Below are positions 45,880 to 54,179 of a stretch of DNA of 64,000 bases, piece after piece. The notes beneath the pieces are model-generated. The model was not told the origin of the DNA and did not search any database. It saw only the letters and a list, made by a program, of their open reading frames with translations. This DNA comes from Planctomycetaceae bacterium. Its GTDB lineage: Bacteria > Planctomycetota > Planctomycetia > Planctomycetales > Planctomycetaceae. The position numbers and the translations under genes are program-made. The stretch covers positions 46,021 to 110,020 of the forward strand of contig JANSXP010000015.1 of the NCBI GenBank assembly GCA_024742875.1. The letters run 5' to 3'. Within the stretch, counting starts at the first letter, position 1; the number at the start of each line of letters is the position of its first letter.

Positions 45880-46671
45880 ATGGCCAGGCTGAGTCAGGCT
45901 GATCTGATTGATTTGAACCGGACGTTTGAGGAACGGACCCCCCAGGAACTGCTGGAGTGGGCGGTGACGACGTTTGGCGGTCGAGTGGCCGCACTGTCGT
46001 CCATGCAGAAATCAGGCAACGCCATCTGCCACATGATTCACACCATGTCGCTGGATCTATCTGTGGTCTTCGTTGATACGGGCGTGTTGTTCCCTGAGAC
46101 GCTGGAAACCCGTGACCGACTGGCCAGCGAATATGGACTGACGGTTCGTACGCTCCACCCCGAGCAGAGCATGCAGCAGCAGACCGCGGAAAAGGGCGTT
46201 CTGTATCTGACGCCAGAGGGGCAGAAAGAGTGCTGCGAACTGAGGAAATCAGCGCCGCTGGACGCGGTGGCCGGAGAGTACGATGCTCTGATCAGCAGTT
46301 TGCGACGGTCGGATGGCGGTGCTCGGGGAGCCTGTCCCATTCTCGCTGTGGATACGCGGTTGAATTGCCTTCGCGTCAATCCACTGGTCAACTTTACAGA
46401 TGAACAGCTGACCAACTATATCCAGAACAACGATGTGATCATCAACCCTCTGCACGATCAGGGATACGCCACAATTGGCTGTAACCGCTGCACAACTCCC
46501 GTTCTGCCCAATGAGCCACGCAGAGCGGGCCGCTGGCGGCATCTGGGTCCGTGGTCCGTCTATTGTGGCATCAATCCCACTGATCTGGACCCGGAACGGT
46601 CACCTGCTGTGGATTTGCCGCAGGACCTGGTGGACCGAATTCTGGGTCGGGCGACAGACTTCATGATCTAG
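45880..46671 (+). CDS. cysH: Assimilatory adenylyl-sulfate/PAPS reductase, iron-sulfur type
   Basis: A 263-residue cytoplasmic enzyme that reduces APS or PAPS to sulfite using thioredoxin. The nucleotide-binding core is present ([32 protein letters not shown]). The four cysteines of a [4Fe-4S] cluster are present in the CC-x80-CxxC arrangement ([12 protein letters not shown] and [10 protein letters not shown] followed by RAGRW), which points to the APS-reducing bacterial type. The catalytic C-terminal motif is normally ECGLH; here the only late cysteine sits in [10 protein letters not shown], so Cys is kept but its neighbours differ. No other sulfate-assimilation gene is nearby. The sulfite or APS product may connect to sulfur released by sulfatases, but that is speculation. 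Confidence 0.92.
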   Translation: MARLSQADLIDLNRTFEERTPQELLEWAVTTFGGRVAALSSMQKSGNAICHMIHTMSLDLSVVFVDTGVLFPETLETRDRLASEYGLTVRTLHPEQSMQQQTAEKGVLYLTPEGQKECCELRKSAPLDAVAGEYDALISSLRRSDGGARGACPILAVDTRLNCLRVNPLVNFTDEQLTNYIQNNDVIINPLHDQGYATIGCNRCTTPVLPNEPRRAGRWRHLGPWSVYCGINPTDLDPERSPAVDLPQDLVDRILGRATDFMI

Positions 46672-46893
46672 CGGATCTGGCCAGGGTTTGCCGGTTCATC
46701 CCCACCAAGTGTCTGGTTGGTACGGTATTGCCAGTTCGTCCGACCAGGTAATCGATGAAGAAAGAATGTGTTTTCCGGGTTTCGAGGATTGAATCCTTGC
46801 AACCCCCCGTCGGGTCTCGTGAGAATTCACGCACCGCTGATTCCCTGTAACTGGATGTGGGAACGCGGCACCACCTTCTTTCAGGTTTGGAAC

Positions 46894-48447
46894 ATGTCGT
46901 TCGGATTGCTGGCTTTTTGCACGGCCTTTGTGGCCAGTGCGATCATTGCACCCATCGTCGCTCGGATCGCGACTCGATGGGGCGTTGTTGATGCTCCCGA
47001 CGCCCATCGTAAAGTGCACAAGAACGCGGTCCCCCTGACTGGCGGACCAACTATCATCGGCTCGTCGATTGTCGCCTTTGCCGTCACGCTGTGGGTCTTT
47101 CCAGACCTGCTGAAACCGACGCCTCACGACGCCCGCTTCTTGATGTCGCTGCTGATTTCCGCCTGCATCATTGTGGCGATCGGGATCATCGACGATCGCT
47201 TTGGAATGCGGGGGCGGCAAAAGCTGGCCGGTCAGATCATCGCTGCTCTGGTCATGCTTCCTTCGGGCATTGTGGTGCGTGAAATTTCGGTCATGGGCTA
47301 CCAGATTTCTTTTGGTGACCTCGCCCCGATTGTCACGCTGATGTGCATTGTGGGCGCGATCAATGCTTTGAACCTGATTGACGGTGTTGACGGTCTGGCC
47401 TCAACGACCGGCATTATTCTCAGTCTGTCGATTGCCGCGGTCACGTTCGTCTATGGGGGACGCCCGGATGGTCTGCTGACCAGTCTGGTGCTTGCCGGTA
47501 CGCTGTCCGGCTTTCTGCTGTATAACTTTCCCCCGGCCCGGATGTTCCTGGGCGATTCCGGCTCCATGTTGATCGGACTGATTCTCGGCGCCGTGGCGTT
47601 GAAGTGCTCCGTCAAACAGTTTGCTGCCGCCACTTTGGTGATGCCCACCGCCATCTGGGCGATCCCGCTGTTTGATGTGGCGATGGCCATCGTACGGCGA
47701 AAGCTGACCGGTCGCAGTATCTACGAGACCGACCGCGGACACCTGCATCATTGCCTGGAACGCAAGGGGCTGGGCGGAGCCAAGCTGCTGGGTATCACGG
47801 CATCACTGTGTGCCATGACCGGACTGGGGGCTGTGGTTGCCTCCATCATGCAAAACGATTTGATTGCTCTGATCGGCGTCGGCACGGCACTTTCGCTGCT
47901 GATCCTGACGCGTTCTTTTGGTCACACCGAAATGAGTCTGCTGTCCAATCGTGTGCGACGACTGGCCGGTTCTATGGTCCATCGGCGAGCACCCGTGCAG
48001 ACCGTCCTCCATGATCAGAAAATGCGACTAAACGGCGACCACGACTGGGAGAAGGCGTGGTCTACGCTGACAGAATTCGCTGAGCGGTTTGAGATGGATT
48101 CGGTTGAATTGATCGTCAATCTGCCGCGCATTGGCGAAGAGTATCACGCCAGTTGGAAACGCAAGACGGAGACTCAGACCCACGAGGCGTGGAAATCAGA
48201 GATCCCGCTGATCGTTGAAGGAATGCGGGTCGGTCAGATCAAGGTGGTCGGTGCTGTGGGTGATGGTTCCATCTGCAAATGGATGAGTGAGCTGATTGGT
48301 GGACTGGAAGCGTTTGAGGCAGAACTGGTGATGCTGATCAGCGATCTGCGAGAACGCAAGAAGGTCACGATGCCGGTCAAAGCGCAACAGCATCAGACGA
48401 TTCCCGCCCCTGTCGCAGACGTCGTGACAACGCGGGCGCTGGGATAA
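46894..48447 (+). CDS. WecA/TagO-type polyprenyl-phosphate GlcNAc-1-phosphate transferase with extra C-terminal domain
   Basis: The frame is open from 46768, but ATG 46894 (517 residues) begins directly at the first helix. Eleven or so transmembrane helices span residues 1-345. MraY/WecA family motifs are in order: DAPDAHRKVHKNAVPLTGG, IGIIDDRFGMRG (DDxxD-like), INALNLIDGVDGLA, ARMFLGDSGSMLIG and RGHLHHCLERKG. It is predicted to load a sugar-1-phosphate onto undecaprenyl phosphate as the first step of envelope polysaccharide synthesis. The last ~150 residues (HDWEKAWSTLTEFAERFEMDSVEL and onwards) form a soluble domain not found in Escherichia coli WecA; it may be regulatory. The O-antigen ligase-like gene follows 131 bases later on the same strand. 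Confidence 0.93.
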   Translation: MSFGLLAFCTAFVASAIIAPIVARIATRWGVVDAPDAHRKVHKNAVPLTGGPTIIGSSIVAFAVTLWVFPDLLKPTPHDARFLMSLLISACIIVAIGIIDDRFGMRGRQKLAGQIIAALVMLPSGIVVREISVMGYQISFGDLAPIVTLMCIVGAINALNLIDGVDGLASTTGIILSLSIAAVTFVYGGRPDGLLTSLVLAGTLSGFLLYNFPPARMFLGDSGSMLIGLILGAVALKCSVKQFAAATLVMPTAIWAIPLFDVAMAIVRRKLTGRSIYETDRGHLHHCLERKGLGGAKLLGITASLCAMTGLGAVVASIMQNDLIALIGVGTALSLLILTRSFGHTEMSLLSNRVRRLAGSMVHRRAPVQTVLHDQKMRLNGDHDWEKAWSTLTEFAERFEMDSVELIVNLPRIGEEYHASWKRKTETQTHEAWKSEIPLIVEGMRVGQIKVVGAVGDGSICKWMSELIGGLEAFEAELVMLISDLRERKKVTMPVKAQQHQTIPAPVADVVTTRALG

Positions 48448-48578
48448 ATTGCCTTCGGGCTGGCTGCCGTGTTTAGTCAACGGCCGTCGAACGACGAAAC
48501 CAACCGGGCCAGAGACTCACACTTTTTTTTCGGCCTGCTCCTTCTCCCGGACTGACCGTGTGGAGTGAGCGAGGATAC

Positions 48579-51215
48579 ATGACGAAGATGGGTGTGCTGA
48601 TCGAGAAAACGGGCCGCGTGCTGGGCTACGCTTCGATCCTGCTGATGGTATTGACGCTGCTCACTCTGCCATGGCTGCTTGGCGGTGTGATTCCCCTGGC
48701 AGGTTTCGTTCTGCTGGCCGGGAGTCTGGGGGCCGCAGGCCTCTCCCTGGTATCCGTGCTGCTTGACCGGTCACGCACAAGTTTCGTGCCGCTGCTGTTC
48801 CTGCCTCTGATGGGGATTGCTGCGCTGGGATGGTGGCAGCTTCAGCCTGTCCCCACGCCTCTGGCGACGCAGATGGACTCAGCGCTGACTCCGATTCCAT
48901 CATCGCTTGCTGCGGCAGCAGACAGTGTGGGAACTCTGTCGGCAGATGGGACGCGATCGACTACCGCCGTCTACCTGTCCCTGTGTCTGATCGCGTTGTC
49001 CAGTACTCACCTGATCGTCACGCGATCCCTGCTGACCCTGGTTGGAGGCGCTTTGCTGCTTAACGCGGTTGCCATCTCGAGCGTCGGGTTTGTGTTGATC
49101 TTCGATAAGGAGGGACTGTCCTGGAATCATCAGTGGCTGGTCAGTGACAACGTAACGGCTCATGCGTTTTCTACGTTCATCAATCCCAACAATGCGGCCG
49201 GCTGGCTGTGTCTGGCCTATGCCTGTGCGGTTGGCTGGGCGACCTACCTGTCTAAACGGACGGTTGCCCAGGGAAGACAGAAGTATGGTCGACTGAACAC
49301 ATCGCGGCTTGAACAGTTCTGGCAGCGGACCGTCTATTTTCTGGCGGATCTGACTCCATGGCAGATTCTGGCCTCCATTCTTGTCGTCTTTCTGGCGGCT
49401 GCCGTTCTGGCGACGCAGTCCCGTGGCGGCGCGTTGGCGCTTGTCTTCGGAACGTTGCTTGTGGTTGGCCTGCGATCGTCGTTTCGGGCTCTGCCAGGTG
49501 TGCTGCTTGCCTTTCTGGTGTGCGGTGCGGGAATTTTTGCGCTGCTGCGCTGGATGGATGTTGATGACCAGGTTGTGGGAGAAATCGAAAGTCTGTCAAC
49601 CATCCAGGTCAGCACGGACACACGAATTCTGCTGTGGCTCGATTCGCTCAACATCGTTCGCGATTTTCCTTTGCTGGGGACCGGACTGGGATCTTACAAA
49701 TTTGCCATACTGCCTTATCAATCACAGGAGTCCCGCCTGTGGTTTCAGAATGCTGACAACCAGTTTGTCGAAATGCTGGTCGAGGGCGGGCTTATCGGAT
49801 TTTTGCTGATGCTGCTGGTGGGACTTGTCGGCATTCTCACCAGCGTGGCGGCCACACGACAGCGGCACCAGAAAAGCGAGGGGGCGGCTGCTTCCAAAGT
49901 TCGGGTGTCGCGGCGTTTTCTCAGTGCGCTTGGCATGGTGGCCGGAGTGGCGACGCTCACCCAGGCATTCTCCGGTTTGTTTGATTTTGGCATTGCCCTG
50001 CCGGCAGCCAGCTCGGTTTTTGTTCTGGTTCTGGGATCGTGCTGCGGCTTTCTGTGCCAGTCTGACTCTTCGGGGGAAGTTCTCAAGCGGGTCGCCCTGC
50101 CCTGTCCGCGACTGCTGTTGCTGGTCGTTTACGGTGTCCCAGGATGGTTTGGTTACTGTCTGCTGGAAGATCAGTGGCAGGCGGCGCAGACAGATGATGC
50201 TGTCGTGGCCGGTCGACGTCTGCTGCGACAGCCCGTTTCACCGGATCGACTGCGTCAGGTGCCGGACGCCATCGATCGCTTGACGGCACACGTGCGTCTT
50301 CGTCCAGAGGACTGGACGGCCCATCAGGCTCTGATGTGGCTGCACATTGCCCGTTTTCGCTACGACGCGATGCTGGCCAATGACGCCAATGTGGACGAAC
50401 GCCGAAATTTCCACACGGTGTGGATGCGAACCAGTCTGTTTGAGATCGCGGGCCGTCTGGCAACACTGCGTACGGAGGACCCCTATCTGCGGTACGACTG
50501 GCTGAAGGAACTGGCCGTGATTGGCGGACGACATCGTCTGCCGGATCGCCTTCGGGAAATCCACGAGCGATTTCCACTGATACCGCATCTTGCCGAGGAA
50601 CGTGCTCGGCTGAACTGCATTTTTGATCTTGGTGATCTGCCAGCGCTTAGCGAGGACGCCGCATTCGTTCGCCCGGCCGACGCCACGCTTCGCTACGAAC
50701 TGGGGCTGCTGGCGGCATGGAATCGCAAATACGATGATGCACGGCAGCAGTGGGAGGCCAGTCTGGCACTGAGTAACCGCCATCTTGGTGATGTGCTTGA
50801 AGCTGTTGCGGCATTCTCGTCACCGACAAAAGCCATGGAGCAGTTTGCCCCGGACACGTTTGTTCACGCCGTTCAGGCGGCACTGACTGTTAGTGATGAG
50901 CAGTTAATTACAGCGCTTTGGCAACTGTCTGATGATTTGTGGAAGCGTGAATCGCTACCGCTGGAAGAGAACGCCTGTCTGCTGCGAGCGACTCAGCTGG
51001 AACAGCGTTCTTCATCCGAGGCCGCCATCGAGTGGCTGACATCGTGCCTGGACAATCCGGGAACAAACGTTGCCATCAGCATTCGGCTGGCCACTCTTCT
51101 TGAAAAGGAGCAGCGGTACAAAGACGCGTTTGAACAGTGGTCGCGGGTTCAATATTACGAACCTGACAATGTGAAGGCCGCAGAGGCCATTGCCCGTTTG
51201 CTGAATCGCGATTAG
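48579..51215 (+). CDS. O-antigen ligase-like (Wzy_C) membrane protein with C-terminal TPR region
   Basis: 878 residues from ATG 48579, which has GAGGAT just upstream; a GTG at 48558 would add seven residues. About ten to twelve transmembrane helices lie in residues 10-520. The Wzy_C/ligase region shows FINPNNAAGWLCLAYACAVG, ATQSRGGALALVFG, TDTRILLWLDSLNIVRDFPLLG and GLGSYKFAILPYQSQ, the pattern that places a large periplasmic loop with the conserved Arg and Tyr. The C-terminal ~330 residues are helical repeats of TPR type (RYKDAFEQWSRVQYYEPDNVKAAEAIA). It is predicted to polymerise or ligate an undecaprenyl-linked glycan. It is probably co-transcribed with the WecA/TagO-type gene. Confidence 0.9.
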   Translation: MTKMGVLIEKTGRVLGYASILLMVLTLLTLPWLLGGVIPLAGFVLLAGSLGAAGLSLVSVLLDRSRTSFVPLLFLPLMGIAALGWWQLQPVPTPLATQMDSALTPIPSSLAAAADSVGTLSADGTRSTTAVYLSLCLIALSSTHLIVTRSLLTLVGGALLLNAVAISSVGFVLIFDKEGLSWNHQWLVSDNVTAHAFSTFINPNNAAGWLCLAYACAVGWATYLSKRTVAQGRQKYGRLNTSRLEQFWQRTVYFLADLTPWQILASILVVFLAAAVLATQSRGGALALVFGTLLVVGLRSSFRALPGVLLAFLVCGAGIFALLRWMDVDDQVVGEIESLSTIQVSTDTRILLWLDSLNIVRDFPLLGTGLGSYKFAILPYQSQESRLWFQNADNQFVEMLVEGGLIGFLLMLLVGLVGILTSVAATRQRHQKSEGAAASKVRVSRRFLSALGMVAGVATLTQAFSGLFDFGIALPAASSVFVLVLGSCCGFLCQSDSSGEVLKRVALPCPRLLLLVVYGVPGWFGYCLLEDQWQAAQTDDAVVAGRRLLRQPVSPDRLRQVPDAIDRLTAHVRLRPEDWTAHQALMWLHIARFRYDAMLANDANVDERRNFHTVWMRTSLFEIAGRLATLRTEDPYLRYDWLKELAVIGGRHRLPDRLREIHERFPLIPHLAEERARLNCIFDLGDLPALSEDAAFVRPADATLRYELGLLAAWNRKYDDARQQWEASLALSNRHLGDVLEAVAAFSSPTKAMEQFAPDTFVHAVQAALTVSDEQLITALWQLSDDLWKRESLPLEENACLLRATQLEQRSSSEAAIEWLTSCLDNPGTNVAISIRLATLLEKEQRYKDAFEQWSRVQYYEPDNVKAAEAIARLLNRD

Positions 51216-51231
51216 CGGCTGTTGCCCTGCG

Positions 51232-53376
51232 TCACTCAAAACGGACCGACGCTGGCTGCGAGATCAGGCCCACGCTGTTGATCGTCTGAATGGTCAACCG
51301 TCCGGCTCCGGGCGAATCAATGTCCATTTCGAATGCGGGCAGCGGCGCTTCGGGCGTGTCGTGATAGGACATGGTTTGAAACAGGGCGCGACCAAATCGT
51401 CCCTCAGGGTGCTCAGGGACCCGTTTGATTTCTTTCCCGTCCACGCTCAGGACAAATCCACGAATTCCGCTTTCGAAGTCAGCTCGCGCGGACCATGTGA
51501 CGCGAATCTGGCCGGAGGCCAGCCTTGTCGCTTTGGCCGTTGTCGGAGCGGGGGGAGGCGACGTGTCACCCACTTCACCCGTTTCTTCAAATTCCAGACG
51601 TTTGGGTTCCAGAAGCCTGTTCCACGCGGTGATGTGTTTTTTCTCCACAGGCTTCAGGGCGTTTGATTCGTTGTCAATTCTCCGCGACAGCCAGAAATCA
51701 AAGAAGGGAATGGCCAGATAGCGAGAATCGCCGCACTCGTGACTGGTCCGCGGGTCGGCCGTCATTTTGATAAACGGGGCGCCGCGCTCCGTGTAGTGCG
51801 CGACCATCGCGGCTGAACCATCCCAGGCTCGATGAAACCGCTCATGCGTTTTTTCTTTCAGGCCGGGCACGGCCATCACGGGGACCTGGAAAGCCGCCGC
51901 TGTAAGTTCCGGAGCAGGGATTTCGCCCGACATCCAGTATCCAAAGGCCGTCCCGGACTGCAGCCAAATCGCGACGATGCGGTCGGCGTACATGGTCTGC
52001 ATCAGACTGGACCAGAAACCGCCACCGCTGTGGCCCCACAGGCACCAGGGGGCCGAAGCCAGTTCGGGGTGCGCGGCGGCGTCAGCAAAGGCAGCCAGTG
52101 CCTGCTCAAATCGCTGCGCGGATCCACGACGCGCATCGCACCAGAGCCGGCAGTTGGCACCACGACGTGGCTCATAGGAGGACCCCATCAGAGCGCACTG
52201 CTGACGGCGGGCCAGTTCCTGCCAGTGCAGATCATCGGCGGCCGTCCTTCCGCCCAGTGAAGCGCCTGGGCCACACCCGTGCTGGTGAACGATCACACCA
52301 CGCAGCGTCTCCACGCCGTCAGGCACCCAGAGGTGGTAATCGACGTTGAGTTTCAATGCCCCCGAAGCCAGATCGGCAGGATAATGCACAGAGTAAACTG
52401 TGCCGCCGGTGGAGGCACGCTGGTCAACCATCCCATCTGTCGCTGTCTCCAGCAGCCGCCTCATGGTGCCACTGCTGACCACCAATGCCTGCTCCGCTTC
52501 AGGAATGGGCAGACCCGGTTTGACGCCTGGTCGCTTGTGCCCCACCCTGGACAGCCAGGCATCATGCAGTACCTTCTGCCGTTGATTCATGAGACTGTTG
52601 AGCTCGTTTGATGGCGGTTCCCAGGACGAGACGCCCCAGGCTTCAAGGATGGCCCGCGCCATGATGCTGTGTCCGGTTTCATCCATGTGAACACCGTCAC
52701 TGGCCACATGAAAGTCGGCCTGTTTCCTGCGCCGTTCAGACAACTCACTGGAGATCGGCGAGTGGATGTCGATCACCATGTCAGCGTGAAAGGAATTTTT
52801 ACTGACCCAGTCGCTGTAGCGCTGGATGACTTCGGCGTAACCATCGAACACGGCAAACCACGCGAACTGTTCTGCATCGACGGGAACGAGCTTACCTGGC
52901 TTATTCCGCAGGGGAAGTGGATCAAACGGTGGTGGTGTCAGCACCACAATCTTCGCGCCGAAGTCGTGAACATCTTCCACGATTTTCGTTAGCCCCCGCT
53001 GATACTGCGTAAAGCGGTCCTGATCAAACGGATGATAAATGCCATCGTTCATGCCGTAGCAGGCCACCACGACGTCCGGCTTGATAATTGTCAGCGCCCG
53101 CTGCAGTCGCTCATGCACGTTGGGACGGGGAAACGGATGCGCAGGTTCCGACAGACCCGTGCAGGTTTCGCTCGACAGACCCAGGTTGATCATTTCCGGG
53201 ACGGTCTTCAGGCCCTGCAGACGCAGCTGACATTCAATGTCGGCCACGTAGTAGCCGGAATTGGTGATGGAATCACCAAGAAACAAAATGCGTCTGGCGG
53301 TCAGCGGAAATGCGGGCTCGTCTGCTGTGACTGGAGTGGTCAGCAGAGCGATCAGTAAGACAGAATAACGGTTCAT
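51232..53376 (-). CDS. Secreted fusion: SGNH hydrolase + alpha/beta hydrolase + C-terminal beta-sandwich
   Basis: A 714-residue protein with a signal peptide (YSVLLIALLTTPVTA). Residues 28-250 are an SGNH/GDSL esterase: block I RILFLGDSITNSG (Ser36), block III VVVACYGMNDGIY, and the Asp-His block ASDGVHMDETGH. From about residue 330 a second hydrolase begins (YHLWVPDGVETLRGVIVHQHGCG), with the nucleophile motif WGHSGGG (Ser450) and a His in TSHECGDSRYLAI. Residues about 600-714 (KATRLASGQIRVTWSARADFE) look like a fibronectin-III-type sandwich. Two esterase modules in one secreted chain suggest de-acylation of complex substrates, such as acetylated polysaccharides. The gene starts 120 bases after the DUF1080-like gene on the same strand. 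Confidence 0.88.
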   Translation of the reverse strand: MNRYSVLLIALLTTPVTADEPAFPLTARRILFLGDSITNSGYYVADIECQLRLQGLKTVPEMINLGLSSETCTGLSEPAHPFPRPNVHERLQRALTIIKPDVVVACYGMNDGIYHPFDQDRFTQYQRGLTKIVEDVHDFGAKIVVLTPPPFDPLPLRNKPGKLVPVDAEQFAWFAVFDGYAEVIQRYSDWVSKNSFHADMVIDIHSPISSELSERRRKQADFHVASDGVHMDETGHSIMARAILEAWGVSSWEPPSNELNSLMNQRQKVLHDAWLSRVGHKRPGVKPGLPIPEAEQALVVSSGTMRRLLETATDGMVDQRASTGGTVYSVHYPADLASGALKLNVDYHLWVPDGVETLRGVIVHQHGCGPGASLGGRTAADDLHWQELARRQQCALMGSSYEPRRGANCRLWCDARRGSAQRFEQALAAFADAAAHPELASAPWCLWGHSGGGFWSSLMQTMYADRIVAIWLQSGTAFGYWMSGEIPAPELTAAAFQVPVMAVPGLKEKTHERFHRAWDGSAAMVAHYTERGAPFIKMTADPRTSHECGDSRYLAIPFFDFWLSRRIDNESNALKPVEKKHITAWNRLLEPKRLEFEETGEVGDTSPPPAPTTAKATRLASGQIRVTWSARADFESGIRGFVLSVDGKEIKRVPEHPEGRFGRALFQTMSYHDTPEAPLPAFEMDIDSPGAGRLTIQTINSVGLISQPASVRFE

Positions 53377-53496
53377 GGAAAGTCCTGTTGTCGGATCGCG
53401 TCAGATGCAGATGAAGCGTTGCTCAATACGGTGAGGGAATCATTGGGCGGCCGCTCAGTGAGCCGTTTGCCGCTGAGCCAGGCGGCAATGGTGATG

Positions 53497-54171
53497 CTAC
53501 TGACCGGCTTGCGTCCACACGCGAAGATCATCGATCTGCACACCGTCTCCCTGACAACGAAAGACCAGTGTGGGTTTCTTTACTCGGAACGACGGATCGG
53601 ATGCCTTCAGCGTCTGTTTGCTGTCGATTTTGGCTGTGACATAATTTTCCCAGGTGGTGACACGCAGACGGTACCACCTGCCTGGCTCAAATCGGTGTTC
53701 AGCTGTGGCCAGTGTCTCGTTGGGCGCGTCTTTGGGCCGCGCCTTGTCGACGTGCTTCAGAATCTTCCATGAGGTGGGCGTCACGATGACAGAAAACAGG
53801 TGGCCCTTCTTGTCGAGTGTGCCCTTTTTCGGGTCGAATCCCAGGTGAAAGGCTTTGGCATTGTCGGTGAGCTGAAAATTCAATTCATAAACTGCATTGC
53901 CGGTTTCCAGAATCCGTCGGGCGGCGGCGGAGTGCTGATCCGCTTTGACCTCCCGCGCGATCAGCACGCCATCTTCCACTTTCCAGTCGCCCGTGTTGAT
54001 CTTCCACTGGCTGTCGAGTGGACCATCAAACGTCTCACTCAAAGCCAGCGTGCTGTTGGCCGGCGCCTCATCAGCATGGATGATCGAAGCAGGAGCGGTC
54101 AACAGGCTCATCACGGGGACGATTGACAGCACGGTCAATGTTGCCGGGCGGGCGTAATGCAGTGTGGGCAT
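53497..54171 (-). CDS. Secreted DUF1080-like (concanavalin-fold) protein
   Basis: A 224-residue protein with a signal peptide (TLTVLSIVPVMSLLTAPASIIHA). The mature part shows LSETFDGPLDSQWKINTGDWKVEDGVLIARE, a jelly-roll pattern close to the DUF1080 / 3-keto-disaccharide hydrolase-like family, then HRFEPGRWYRLRVTTWENYVTAKID and a last strand GVQIDDLRVW. I see no catalytic residue set, so carbohydrate binding or a non-enzymatic role is as likely as hydrolysis. It lies eight bases after the S9 peptidase stop on the same strand and is probably co-transcribed with it. Confidence 0.85.
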   Translation of the reverse strand: MPTLHYARPATLTVLSIVPVMSLLTAPASIIHADEAPANSTLALSETFDGPLDSQWKINTGDWKVEDGVLIAREVKADQHSAAARRILETGNAVYELNFQLTDNAKAFHLGFDPKKGTLDKKGHLFSVIVTPTSWKILKHVDKARPKDAPNETLATAEHRFEPGRWYRLRVTTWENYVTAKIDSKQTLKASDPSFRVKKPTLVFRCQGDGVQIDDLRVWTQAGQ

Positions 54172-54179
54172 AGCGTGTC

